Assembly: GCA_947646735.1 (NCBI GenBank)
Contig: CANTFK010000809.1
Span: 62,001-126,000, forward strand
From: Peronospora farinosa
Lineage: Eukaryota > Oomycota > Peronosporomycetes > Peronosporales > Peronosporaceae
Length of the DNA stretch: 64,000 nucleotides
Direction of reading: 5' to 3'
This document shows positions 54,136-64,000 of this stretch, one piece after another (within the stretch, counting starts at the first letter, position 1; each line of letters starts with the position of its first letter). The notes under the pieces are model-generated. The model saw nothing but the letters and a program-made list of their open reading frames with translations. It was not told the origin of the DNA and did no database searches. The position numbers were made by a program, and so were the translations under genes.

Positions 54136-54159
54136 CCGGCGGTAGCAAGTTTCTTGGAG

Positions 54160-54225
54160 GGTGGACCGATTCCCTCAATGGTCGGCCCAGCCCCTCGTTG
54201 GAAGACTTGGGTCGCCTGCGGGGCG
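54160..54225. repeat. Two to three units resembling the LTR minisatellite
   Basis: ATTCCCTCAATGGTCGGCCC and CCCCTCGTTGGAAGACTTGG resemble the LTR repeat unit, placed between the pol stop and the antisense gene. Confidence 0.55.
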
Positions 54226-54243
54226 GCCTTGAATTTCCAAGAG

Positions 54244-56290
54244 TTAAGGGTATAGGAGAATGGAAACAAAAGGAGGGCGATTACCAAGATCAATCAGAAC
54301 AGAAGAAGGTTCATGTTCAAGGGAAGACCTAAACGGATGGCCTTTGAGGCGTGGAACTAGAGCGCCAGGATGGGGCACGGAAGACAAACGATACTGGGTG
54401 AGCCACGGCCACGCGGAATCCGACACCCAAAGGGCCTCAAGCAGGTCGACCGGGTCCGACCCCTCTTCACGACCAGGGAACCAATAAACCACACGGCGGG
54501 TTCGAGGAAGATAACGGAAGAAGGGAAATAGGAAGATGTCGAGATCGCAGTGGCCCCTGCTCATCCCAATGAAGATAAGGTCGACCACCTCCCGCCAAGC
54601 TCGAGTTGCCCGACTCCGACGCTTCTTCCGCGCGTTGTAGTAGGACGCGAGGAAAGAGTTCGCTCGCGCTTGGTCCTTGGAAATCCACAAGCAGTGGGTC
54701 GCCTCCCAAAGAGCTTGACTATGCTCTTCGTCAAACTGGATGTAGGCCGCTGCCAACTGGGCGAACCAGCCAACAGGTCGGAAGGACACGGGCTGCATGG
54801 GAACACGAGCTTCCACCCAAGGTTCCGCCGCTAGCAATCTCTGGATCATTGGAGGGTTCATTAACGACCTCTTCCATTTGGGGGGCCGGTCGAGGTTTCC
54901 GTCCGGAGGGCCAAACCAACCCCAAGGTAGATCCAGCTGGTCGACCAAGTCTGTGGAAGACATTGTAACAATGCACCACGAATTGACCAGGTCAACCGGC
55001 CAAGGTGCCACTTCCGCAGCGGAAAAGGTCTTCGACTGCATGTATCCGGGGATCATGGCGTCTCTGGGAAGCAGGCAGGAGTCGGCCAGAAGGGGCGAAG
55101 TGTTGTCCGCGACAGGAGGCGCACTCTTGTTTTTCTCCGCAGACGACTCGGTCTCCGAGTCCGATGTCCCGAACATCGCCCGTTTCAACGAGAGGCCGGT
55201 AGCCGAGGTGGTCCTCAATGGAGGTGTGGACGTCGACGGAAGACGTACAGGGTTCGCGCTGGCAGGGCGCCGACTAGCAGAACGAGACTTGGCCAGAGCC
55301 GCCCGAAGGGTCTCGCTGTCGTCGCTGAGGTCGTCGTCCGAAGACTCAAGCACGACAGGGGAACGACCACCAGAGACCGCAGACGGTGGTATCGCAGAGG
55401 CGTCGAACTTCGAAAGCCTGGAGGTTTTGGCGGGTACCCGGGGTGACGGCCGCCGGAACCGTTCACCAAGAGCTTTCGCCGGCCGCGAAGGGGAACATGC
55501 GGCCGGGGGCGAAGCTGCCGAAGGAGTAGCTGGTCCTAGAGGTGGCCCGTCAGAGAAGTCGACATGGTCAAGCTCTGCGGCGAGAAGCGAGTACCGGCTT
55601 CGGATGTGGTCGACCTTCCATCGCAGACGGTCCACCAGTGCAGTCTCGCGCTGGAGAGCTTCGCGAAGTTGGGCCACCAGCCGGGACTTGTCGCGCAGTG
55701 CCTCCTCCAACCGCTCACAACGAGTGGCCAACAAGGCGGCCGAAGGGGGAAGGACACCTAGCCGACCCTCGCAGTCTTCGATGCGGCGGGAATGGGCGTC
55801 CGCGAGAGCTTGCAATTCCCGCAGAGCTGCCCGTACGCTAACGGGTACGGAAGACGGACGGTCAACCATGGGGGTCGGCGTGACAGGAGCATCTGCTGTC
55901 TCGACAGGAGGCAAAGCGGTGGAAACAGGAGAGCTGTGAACGACAACAGTTTCAGCAGCACTCAACGGCGAACACACCGGCCCGGGGGGGGTCGGCCAAG
56001 GACGTCTCTCTACATGGAGAGGCAACCGAAGGCGCGACGGCGATTAAAGTCGGCTCCTCAGATAGTGGGTCAGCGGACGGTGGGTCAGCAGATGAGGGGT
56101 TAGAACCAGGGGTGATTGAAGGCGCTGGGGCGACCGAGGTCGGCTCTTCAGTCGGTGGATCAGCGGACGGTGGGTTAGCAGACGGTGGATCAGAACCAGG
56201 GGAAGACATGGCTGGACAGACACGGGTTAGAGGTGGAGGAGCTACAAAGGGGACAATGAAGGACCTACGTGACGAAGGAAGTGAAGACAT
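54244..56290 (-). CDS. Antisense coiled-coil protein of Gypsy-B (unknown function), one frameshift
   Basis: Minus-strand gene between pol (tail-to-tail, 108 bp apart) and the 3' LTR. An ATG at 56,290 (50 bp inside the LTR) opens a Pro/Ser/Asp-rich region with two copies of a 28-residue repeat (SADPPSADPLSEEPT type). A one-base shift in the G8/C8 run at about 55,983-55,991 leads to the main frame; without it, ATG 55,869 gives 541 residues. The main part has a long coiled coil (ALRELQALADAHSRRIEDCE to LLAAELDHVDF), a Ser/Asp-rich linker (ESSDDDLSDDSET) and a Trp-rich C-terminal domain (DLPWGWFGPPDG, PVGWFAQLAAAYIQF, DLDIFLFPFFRYLPRTRR, VVYWFPG). No known family. A plus-strand frame overlaps but lacks such structure. 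Confidence 0.6.
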
Positions 56291-56324
56291 GCGCGTGCTC
56301 AATCCGTTGCACGGTTGAGCAAGT

Positions 56325-56341
56325 GCAGGGGGCGGCTGTGG
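56325..56341 (+). promoter_or_regulatory. Polypurine-like tract of Gypsy-B
   Basis: GCAGGGGGCGGCTGTGG directly before the 3' LTR. G-rich rather than a pure purine run. Confidence 0.5.
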
Positions 56342-57486
56342 TGAAGTGCTAATTTTGTGATATGAAGGTCCCGGACTCCAGTTGGATTCAGAGTATAGGC
56401 CGTGGGTCAGGGACAGGGGACCAGAGAGACAGGGGCCTCGAAGGGGAGCGACCGTTGGTGGAGGACAATCCGCAGGATCCGCCGAAGAAAAATCAGTATC
56501 AGGGTACCGGTTAACCGGTACCAAAGGGAGTTGATCATGGCCGCTCATTGATCGACCTGGCCCCTCGTTGGTAGACCCGGGTCCCTCATTGGTCGACCCG
56601 GTCCCTCATCGGTCGACCTGGGTCCCTCATTGGTAGACCTGGGTCCCTCATTGGTAGACCCGGTCCCTCGTTGGTCGACCCGGTCCCTCATCGGTCGACC
56701 TCGGCCCCTCTTTGGTCGACCCGGTCCCTCATTGGTAGACCTGGGTCCCTCATCAGTCGACCTCGGCCCCTCGGGGTTCAGCCACTCCTGACCAGTTAAT
56801 ACAAGGATCAGACCAGTCGACGCAAGGAATCAGAGCTTCAGGCAAGGATAGAGTAAAGGAGGTAAAAGGATAGGACTATATTAAATACTACTCAATTTGC
56901 GATCTACGTGGCACGACTCCGTCACCCAAGAAGGACTTGTTCTAAGTTACTCACTGTTCCGGGAAGGGATATATTTTGGCCCCCCGTCGAAGACAGTTGT
57001 GTAGCGAAGTTCAAGGGCGAATAGAGCTCCAGGATATATTTGGCCTGTGAGCTCGTTCGAGTAGCAACACCCCCCCCCCCCCAAGACCCGCTATCGGAAG
57101 CGGTCTCCCTCACCTCAAGGTCCGGGAGCAACGTAAAGGTCAGGTGGTTAATACCCCTGAAACAAGAAGGAAAAGGCCAGGGACGACAAGCGCCCCTGAA
57201 GAATTTGGCTCTAAGTCCACTCTCGACAAGGTCGATCGAGTGGCCACCTACCGGCCCACCGAGTGAAGCATATCCACTCGAGGCCACCCCCAGGTCTACC
57301 TCCCTCAAGGCAGACATCTACATCGTCACCAAGTCCTCCGAAGAGTGCAACCCGCCAGCCGACGGGTACACAAGGTGAGAGAAGGTTCATACGCGGCATC
57401 GGGGTACCCCCTCCGACAGTCGGCAGTCCGGCACAGTGAGTGGTTTGGGGTCTCATCATACAATTTTGAGAACCCACTCCACCACA
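56342..57486 (+). repeat. 3' LTR of Gypsy-B, 1145 bp
   Basis: Copy of 45,260-46,402 with a T-to-C change near 56,817 and two more Cs in the poly-C run near 57,070-57,082. Carries the same palindrome (56,503-56,522), minisatellite (56,544-56,767) and promoter motifs. Confidence 0.95.
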
Positions 57487-57489
57487 TTA

Positions 57490-58180
57490 GTATGTTCGCT
57501 GTCATACTTCCGGTCTCTTAATATTCTTGTAGTAATTCACGCTTGGTGAAATCATCGACAAACTTAGTGCGCACATCAATATGTTTGGCCTTGGCAGAGG
57601 ACCTTTCGCCGTCGAGTTGCTTTAAAGCCGCTCATTATCTACTCGCAGTGACATAGGCTCTTCAAACCTTAGATTCAATTCTTCTAACAGTTTACGAGCG
57701 CATATAAGTTCTCGAACCATAATTGACGCGGCCGAAAATTTAGCTTCCATAATCGAGGGCGAGACTCCACCTTGTTTCTTACACATCCAGCTCACCGGCA
57801 TATTTTCGACAGTAATTAAACCACCCGTGACTGATTCTCTGTCACCCTTGTCTGCAGAAAATCCGCATCGCTATATCCAAGTACTTGCAAATCATTTAAA
57901 TCATCTTCTTTTCCAACCATAGAGAGGTGCATCTTTTTCGTGCCGGACAGATACATGTCAATTCTTTTAGCCAACTTCCAATTTCCTATTGCTTGCTGAT
58001 GGTTCTTCGAGATGACTTATGCACCGCAAAAGCATTATCGGTTTTGGTACAACGTGAAATCTATAACTTCCCACAATTGACTGGAATATTTCACCGTGAC
58101 CCCATCTCCTCCAGAAACCGGTAATAATTTCAGCATAGCATTTTCAATATCATTACAGTCCGGTGTAATTGGTTACGTAC
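57490..58180 (-). pseudogene. Copia reverse transcriptase end and RNase H fragment
   Basis: On the minus strand: NWKLAKRIDMYLSGTKKM (end of RT, about 57,925-57,985), LQVLGYSDADF, a 1-nt shift, SADKGDRESVTGG, PVSWMCKKQGGVS, IMEAKFSAASIMVRELI, LRVDNE (about 57,625-57,900), and further KHIDVRTKFVDDF-like sequence near 57,540-57,600. These are copia RNase H motifs. Too broken to give a long frame. It points away from the next copia fragment. Confidence 0.82.
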
Positions 58181-58187
58181 ACCCACC

Positions 58188-60090
58188 ATGTTGACTCCAT
58201 CCATTAACTTAAGTTTGTTTGCATCGGCCCTTGGAAAGGGAACAAGGATGCATATGGATAGCTTGGATGGGTCGCCCCGTACGCCAATTACGACTCCGAG
58301 GATACCGGTGAAACCGCCAAGATATTTTAAATATGAACAAGCTGGATATGGCGGACCACGGCAAAGGAATGAGTTTCATATTGCCCAAGGTCAAGCTGTT
58401 CACGGTATGCCGCCTGAAAAAGGTGCGTGTGGACATATGCAAGGACAAGATCAGTGCTTAAATGAACAAGCACAAGGGCAACAATTTCAAGTCAGATATT
58501 TAGATGCAAGGCAGAAGAAACTCGGAATTCGACCTTTTGATGGTCGAGAACTTTACAAAGGCCTCGGGTATGGTGTTTTGGAATGCGGTCTAAGATTTGA
58601 GCGCCAAATTTCATTGGCACAATCGTCTTGTGGTTTCCTGTGGCCGGAGGATGTTAAAGTTAATTGACTTGGTTTATACCTCTCTGGTACTGCAGAGAGG
58701 TATCTTAACAGACAGGTTGTGTTGTAGTGGAGCCAATTACTCACCTTACAGTACATCATGGAAAATTTGCTGGAGGCATTCAAGACCAGTATCACGTCGG
58801 CCCAAGCAATGCGAATATTTACCCAGCCGAAGGATCCCAAACGGAGTTGGACAGAGCATTATATGTATCTGACGGCCATCGTTGAGGTTACCGGAAATGG
58901 TGGAGACAATTTGGTTTTGGACAATATTGTTCAGTACGCTTCTTCAGGAATGTGAACCGTCCTTTTGGCGAAAATTGATCCTACTAGAAGTGATTACCTG
59001 GTGCAAGACGAAGAGCTGGCTCATTTTGCTCAGGCATGCGAATTTAACGTGGGAAGGGAGAAGTCTCTTGGTCAAGAAATTGTTGGGCCCGTTTCGGAAC
59101 GACGTGGAAAGGAGATGCGCCGATGTCACTCTTGTAATGATGTTGGGCATTTTACCAACCGCGTGTCCCAAACGAACACACTCTCCCCAAGTATCATCCA
59201 ATTTGTCACTGGCCATCAATGACTTGTCTGATGAATTTAAAGATGTTTGGATCCTAGACAGTGGGTCCAGCAGACATTTGGTCAGTGATATATCATGGCT
59301 TGATAATGTCGAATCCTGTCAAGGAACATGTCTTCAACCCGACGGTATGCCACTAAATGTGTCTAAAAAGGGTTCGGTGGCAATGGTGTTATGGCGGGTG
59401 GTATTGAAAGAGTGCCGACACTTAAGGAAGTTTATTTTGCCGAAGGCGTTAAGTGCAACTTGATTTCGTATGGAAAATTGGATGAAAAGGGCTACTCACT
59501 TGGATACAATGGTGCTAAACGCGTGTTAGCAGATAGGAATTTTGGTCAGGTTGCTTTTGACGTGGAATTAATTCGAAATGTTTTGGTGATTTATTGTCGC
59601 GTGGAGAAAAAATATTATGAAACCTGTTGGTGCTATCATGTCATGTTGAATGTGGAAGCGAGCCGACAGTGCCAGGTGTCTGATGATGTTCAGAAGGGTA
59701 CTTTGATAGAATTCATAAGCGTCTCGGACACTTGAGCTATAATACCATTAAGAGGTTGGCTCACGATCCATCCTCTGACATTTGTCTAACGGACAAGTGC
59801 CGAATCAATTGTCTGCCTTGTGCGCAAGGAAAACAGACTAACATCGTCAGTCTATCAAGGATAGTGATGATCACTCACCCATCGATCGAATTGGAGGAGT
59901 CATCTGCTCGGACATTAAGGGTCCGATGACTCCAAAAAAGATCGATTAAATAATCGTTACAAAATTAATTGTTGTCGATCATAAGAGTCATCATTGTCGT
60001 GTGTTTCTTGCATGAACCAAGGATGCTGTGGCCAAGATATTTAAGCATTTTTTGATTTTTTTCGAAAAGAAATTTATGGCTCGGGTACAT
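58188..60090 (+). pseudogene. Copia gag, protease and integrase start, truncated
   Basis: Pieces in several frames: gag (RPFDGRELYKGLGYGVLE, SCGFLWPEDVKVN then a stop; MRIFTQPKDPKRSWTEHYMY near 58,800-58,870), zinc knuckle CHSCNDVGHFTNR (last Cys lost, about 59,125-59,165), protease WILDSGSSRHLVSD (about 59,250-59,290), VKCNLISYGKLDEKGY, GAG-pre-integrase RLGHLSYNTIKRLAHD and CLPCAQGKQT (about 59,725-59,835), then integrase start ICSDIKGPMTPK and VDHKSHHCRVFLA. It is cut at about 60,095 by the Gypsy-A2 LTR. Probably a different copia family from that at 3-8.5 kb (protease DSGSS rather than DTGAN). Confidence 0.85.
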
Positions 60091-60095
60091 GTACT

Positions 60096-60690
60096 TCGCA
60101 AGTAGCAGGACAACTCGTTACACGTAAACATTAAGTAATATACTTAATGTTTGGTCTAAAAGTATCCATGATTACTTTTGACCTGTCACTTGTGTGCGAT
60201 ACACAAATGTGATCCACCCTCGTGAATGTGATATCCATTTATGGATTCACATGAGAAGGGATGACGCTAGTTGAAGCTAGGCATCGCGATGTCTTAGAAG
60301 GACGTCATTCGCAAGCTGAATCTGGATTGAAGCTCGTGCGTCAGGATGCGCTTCTAAAGAGTCGCGTATCCGAATCTATATATATATGTATATAGCCAAT
60401 CAGTAGTTAAGCATATATTTAGTTAAAATTAATTAAATGTAGCTCAGTCTTGAATTCACTTAAACAAACGCACCACGCACGAGAAGTTGAAAAAGCTTCT
60501 GCATGACGTCGGTGCCTTCTTGTTAAGAAGTTCGTTGCACTCTCGCTTAAGCGAGAGGCAACTGGTGGTACGACTGCTTATGCAGTCGACCAACGTCCTA
60601 ACCACCCTCGCACGCGAAGGTAAGACGGTCTAACCGCTTCCTCGCTTGTGCTGAAGGTGTGTGCTAGTAGCACGAGGCAACTTCTTAGAA
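60096..60690 (+). repeat. 5' LTR of Gypsy-A2, diverged and shortened
   Basis: Reverse-complement counterpart of 38,438-39,116: shares the AACATTAAGTA...TACTTAATGTT palindrome, CACTTGTGTGCGATACACAA, CTCTCGCTTAAGCGAGAG and GACTGC...GCAGTC hairpins. The right end lacks the last 70 bp or so (CTAGCCCCGTTACA is missing), and the left end is degraded. Confidence 0.82.
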
Positions 60691-60741
60691 GCGCCCGTCT
60701 ATACTTGGTAGAACTAGTAGTCCTTCCCACAACCCGTCTCT

Positions 60742-61640
60742 ATGAGCGTGCGTGTGGTTGAGATGGTCCTTAATATGGACTGGAGTGAATTCCCTCACCT
60801 TTCCCAACATCATAGGGAGTTGGCAGAGCATATGGCGCAGGGACTTGGTGAACAATCCCTGGTCAATCTCTTGCATTGTCCTCCTGAGCAACATGTTGCT
60901 CAGTTGGAGCAATTTGAGGCGTTTGTGCTCGGACAGCGTCGAAACGCGTCCGAGGTAAACAGCCAAGCCACCGCTGAGTCCATCACTAAGACTCAGGATG
61001 AGCTTAGGCTTGAGCAGGCACGTAATGAGGCGCTCAACAGAACTGTTGAGACGCTCTCTTCCCGGCCTGCTCAACCGAGGCCCATTCGGATGGACCCTCC
61101 GAAGTTCGATAGAACTAGCCCTCACACGATTTTTCACTGGATATTAGCAGTGGAGCAATGTGGAGTGGCGCAGCTCATCGAAGACGACACCAGAATGGTG
61201 TCGTATGCCATGTCCAACTTGCGGGGCAAAGCGTCAGAGTGGGCATACTCTGCGCTGATGGCTAATGCTGATGCATTCCATCATGGGCGATCTTTAAGGC
61301 AAAGATTCGCGCCATGTATAGCCGCCTAACAACGAAGTGTTGCTTATGGCGCGCTTCTTTGGAGCACGACAGGCGAAACGCTCTCTGCAAGAATTTGTGC
61401 AGTAGTTGCGTTCGCTGTCGGCTTCCATCAATGGGGAACCGATACCAGAACGTATAAAGGTGGCCACGTTCATGAATGGACTTAGGCACGGCCCATCGCG
61501 TCAGGCCCTTTTAAGAAAGGTGCCAGCGACGATGGAAGAGGCAATTGACATTGCCTTAGTTGAGGAGCAATCCTCGACAGCGCCTCGGCGACAGCCTATT
61601 ACAGGCCGTCGTCCGAGAATTCTGATGCCACTCCTATGGA
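60742..61640 (+). pseudogene. Gypsy-A2 gag
   Basis: ATG 60,742 opens 195 codons: a helical N-terminus (LSQHHRELAEHMAQGLGEQS), a coiled-coil-like stretch ending LNRTVETLSSRPA, then the gag core PPKFDRTSPHTIFHWILAVE and LRGKASEWAYSALM. A frame break near 61,290-61,405 leads to SASINGEPIPERIKVATFMNGL and MEEAIDIALVEEQ, the end of the capsid domain. Several hairpin palindromes lie in this coding sequence. Confidence 0.85.
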
Positions 61641-62895
61641 GTTAGCAATGCAGATGTGATTCAAGTGCGGCAAGCGAGGCCATATGATGGCTCGCTGCTA
61701 TGCAAAAGTAGCTGTTGTTGCTAAGGCAGCCAGAAAAAGGTCTCCCAACCCGAAGGGAGGTGCGAAAAACCAGCGTGCACGAGACAAGGTTTCAGCACCT
61801 GCTCAATATGGGTCGGGAAATGTGGGAGCGCAGTAGGGGCGGGATGCCCTACTGTAGCGGACTCTGAAGCTACCCCTAGGTTCAAAGTGATCGAACAAGT
61901 GGGTAGCATAGTCCCTGAGGTTCCGAAAGGTCGGGCCTCAACCCTTTTGGTCTATAGCGCTCGATTACGAGGCTATGACCAAGTGATGACCCTTCTCGTG
62001 GATTCGGGTGCATCACAAAACTTTGTGAAACTCGCGGCTCTGAAAAGGAGACCGGCGAGTTATGAGTCGCTTTGCCAGGATGGCAAGCGAGAAGAGGCGA
62101 TCGTTCGTTTAGCGAACGGCGCGCTCGTAAAATCAGAGGGAGTTCAAGTTAAACTCGCCTTCAGTTTCAGTGACTTCTCTTGTAAAGAGAAGTTCACAGT
62201 GCTAGGTATGGAGAGTCCGTATGACCTCATCCTAGGCATGGCTTGGTTGGCTAACACCAACCATGGATAGACTGGCGTACACGCACAGTTGCTAGCTCTA
62301 CGCAAGACACAGAAAGGATGTTCTCTTGCGAGAGGCTTATGTGACTGATGCTGTGTCCAACACAGTCGAGGGTGCGTTGACGGTATGTCAATCGACACCA
62401 GGAACTACCCAGCTCGAAAGAAGTGGTGTAGTTGGAAGTGCACTGGCGGAAACCCAGGTGACACATATTCCTACCCAGGTTGAAAAGACTGGTGTAGTGA
62501 ATGAGGCGATGACAGGTAGTCATGCGTCCAATATTCCTGCACAGAGCCGAGAGCCTGTGGCAGTTGATGGTGGGCTGACAGGAAGTCAAGCGCCACAAGA
62601 ATCGGCACAGAGCCAAGAGCCTGGTGCGGTTGGAAGGAGTGCGTTAGCTGAGATAGCAACTACACCTTCTTCCAGGTCAAAGGTCGTGGTGACTCGAAGA
62701 ACGAGCACCAGACGTATTAAGACGATCAAGGACACGTTAAAACGAGTGACCCGTGGATCAGTCTCGGTCCAAGAGGAAGGACCTACGAACGAGTTGTTCG
62801 AGGCCGTCGAAGACAAAATGCCGGAGGCATCCTCAGTTGAGGTGCTCCAACTTGTCTTGGCATCTGCCGAGGAGAAGTTAATCTCTCGGAGATGA
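61641..62895 (+). pseudogene. Gypsy-A2 nucleocapsid knuckle, protease and linker
   Basis: The zinc knuckle reads stop-FKCGKRGHMMARCY at about 61,656-61,702: a TGA replaces the first Cys codon. The protease follows (TLLVDSGASQNFVKL at about 61,985-62,035; DLILGMAWL near 62,230). A frame change leads to a 189-codon linker (62,326-62,895) with a 35-40 residue repeat (ETQVTHIPTQVEKTG, MTGSHASNIPAQSRE, LTGSQAPQESAQSQE) before the reverse transcriptase. Confidence 0.85.
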
Positions 62896-63059
62896 CGTGG
62901 GATCTGTTCCTGTCCGAACTAAAGGAAGGAAAGATCCACGAGATAGTCGCACCAGCTCCAGAAGAGAACGTGGTGAACTGTTGCTCTTCATCCACAATGG
63001 ATGAAAGCGTCTTGGAGACCGACAAAAAGAAACGGTTCGATGCTCAAGGCTGAGAAGCC

Positions 63060-64000
63060 TTGAAGGACAGCCCGTTCTATGATGTCTATGGAAACACCGT
63101 GATGTGTTTCCAGCAGAAGTGCCGAGCCGCCTACCGGCCGATAGGGGCATCAGGCACGAGATTAACCTGGAGCCTGGAGCCTGGCACCAAGTATTGTGTG
63201 ACCAGGCAATGGCCGTTGCCGAAGGAACAAGTCGATTACATCGATGAGCTCTTCGACAAGCGAGCTAAGGCGGGACATGTACGTGAGAGCAAGTCGCCTC
63301 ACTGCAGCCCGACCTTCTGTGTGCGTAAACCAACGGCTGGATGGCGCGTGGTTCATGCTTATAATAAGCTGGACACGGCCACCATACCGGCGCAAACGCC
63401 AATCCCGCGGAAAGATGTTTTGTTGAATTCCATTGAAGGTCAACTATCTTTTCCGCGTTGGATCTGAAGGATGGCTACTAACAGGTTGTCATGAGAGATA
63501 CCGATGTAGCCAAAACGGCAGTAAGCACCCCAAGCGGTATGCTGTGGGAGTGGCTTGTGATGCCACAAGGGTTGAAAAATGCTCCGGCAACATTCAACCG
63601 AATAGTGGCTCACGTGATGCGTCAGCACCGTGCCTACGCGCCCCATTACTTTGACGATGTATTCGTGCATAGTAGGGCGGAGGACGGTCTGAGCGCGATA
63701 GAGTCGCACAAGCGTCATTTAGACGCTGTGTTGCAGATTTTGGGTGACGCCCAATTATACGTGAACTTGCAAAAGTGCGTAATAGGGGTCCCCGAGATAC
63801 CAGTGCCAGGATGCATAGTGGGTACACATGGTGTACGAGCAGACCCAGAAAAGGTAAAGGCTATCAAGGAATGACCAGTCCCACGTAATGTGAAGGACCT
63901 GCGCACATTCCTTGGGCTCGCTAATTACTTGCATAAGTACAGCAAGAATTATGCGGAGCGAACTAAGCCATTGTCTGACCTTCTAAAAAAGGATGCAGAA
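63060..64000 (+). pseudogene. Gypsy-A2 reverse transcriptase, partial
   Basis: Palm entry TRQWPLPKEQVDYIDELF, then CSPTFCVRKPTAGWRVVHAYN and PAQTPIPRKDVL; a frame change near 63,440; LKDGY followed by TAC TAA CAG; then NAPATFNRIVAHVMRQH and the catalytic YFDDVFVHSRA (about 63,645-63,680). TGA at 63,872-63,874 replaces the Trp expected after KAIKE, and the frame continues as PVPRNVKDLRTFLGLANYL to the window end. Confidence 0.9.

Larger units (their letters stand above)
45260..57486 (+). mobile_element. Gypsy-B: near-complete 12.2-kb Ty3/gypsy chromovirus-like retrotransposon
   Basis: Order: LTR, primer site, gag, protease, reverse transcriptase, RNase H, second RNase H, integrase, chromodomain, antisense gene, polypurine tract, LTR. 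The LTRs differ by one substitution and a C-run length (11 versus 13), seen by eye. No target-site duplication is visible (TGATA before, TTAGT after). Reading frames are interrupted by single stops only. Confidence 0.95.
60096..64000 (+). mobile_element. Gypsy-A2: Ty3/gypsy element, cut by window end
   Basis: LTR, gag, zinc knuckle, protease, reverse transcriptase in order on the plus strand; continues past 64,000. Nearly identical to Gypsy-A1 in RT but in inverted orientation 20 kb away. Several stops (for example TAA in the expected GYYQ, TGA after KAIKE) show it is inactive. Confidence 0.9.

Noticed and set aside
54797..55939. Plus-strand frame of 380 codons opposite the Gypsy-B antisense gene
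   Set aside because: Low-complexity Arg/Ser/Gly/Ala composition with no fold-like pattern; GC-rich mirror of the minus-strand frame, which has a coiled coil and hydrophobic domain.
1..64000. CRISPR arrays, bacterial operons, rRNA or tRNA genes
   Set aside because: Eukaryotic window; tandem repeats found are minisatellites without spacers, and no cloverleaf or rRNA core sequence was recognised by eye.
1..64000. RxLR or Crinkler effector genes
   Set aside because: No open frame with signal peptide followed by RxLR-EER or LxLFLAK was found.

Overview
This window is oomycete nuclear DNA, most likely from Peronosporales (Phytophthora or a downy mildew). The evidence is compact, mostly single-exon eukaryotic genes with 70-100 bp GT-AG introns, oomycete-type initiator motifs (YTCANTYY), START/FYVE-like/GAF proteins, GlpF-type aquaporins in a divergent pair, and Ty3/gypsy and Ty1/copia elements that cover nearly half the sequence. 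Species cannot be fixed from the sequence alone.

Layout. Bases 1-35,000 are gene-rich: a GPN2-type GTPase (four exons, minus), a pepsin-type aspartic protease (minus), a broken Ty1/copia element (3.1-8.5 kb, minus) carrying a second LTR inserted backwards in its reverse transcriptase, two divergent aquaglyceroporins (8.9-11.7 kb), an EDEM/GH47 mannosidase-like pseudogene facing an anoctamin/TMEM16-like pseudogene (12.0-14.0 kb), a GT31-like type II membrane glycosyltransferase, a START-FYVE-like-GAF protein, WDR3/UTP12 (split by one extra A in an A8 run), a phytanoyl-CoA-dioxygenase-like protein, a second START-FYVE-like-GAF protein, MON2 (about 1750 residues), and a third aquaglyceroporin.

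Bases 35,000-64,000 are transposons: a 5'-truncated LINE fragment, LTR remnants, a 5'-truncated gypsy element on the minus strand (here 'Gypsy-A1', 38.4-43.4 kb), a 12.2-kb gypsy element with nearly identical LTRs ('Gypsy-B', 45.26-57.49 kb, plus strand), two oppositely oriented copia fragments (57.5-60.1 kb), and a second copy of the first gypsy family ('Gypsy-A2', from about 60.1 kb, plus strand, cut by the window end). A1 and A2 form a large inverted pair.

Main points from the hunt. (1) The Gypsy-A family is packed with short hairpins (6-10 bp arms, 2-9 nt loops) in LTR, leader and coding sequence. (2) Both gypsy families carry a long antisense reading frame between pol and the 3' LTR, each encoding a coiled-coil protein; in Gypsy-A1 it overprints the end of pol, including the chromodomain. 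(3) Gypsy-B looks like a very recent insertion yet has three different in-frame stops plus a frame change. (4) The copia element has a primer site matching the anticodon arm of initiator tRNA-Met, with the gag ATG inside it. Host genes are mostly housekeeping: Golgi/endosome traffic (MON2, FYVE-like proteins), ribosome biogenesis (WDR3), RNA polymerase assembly (GPN2) and membrane transport.
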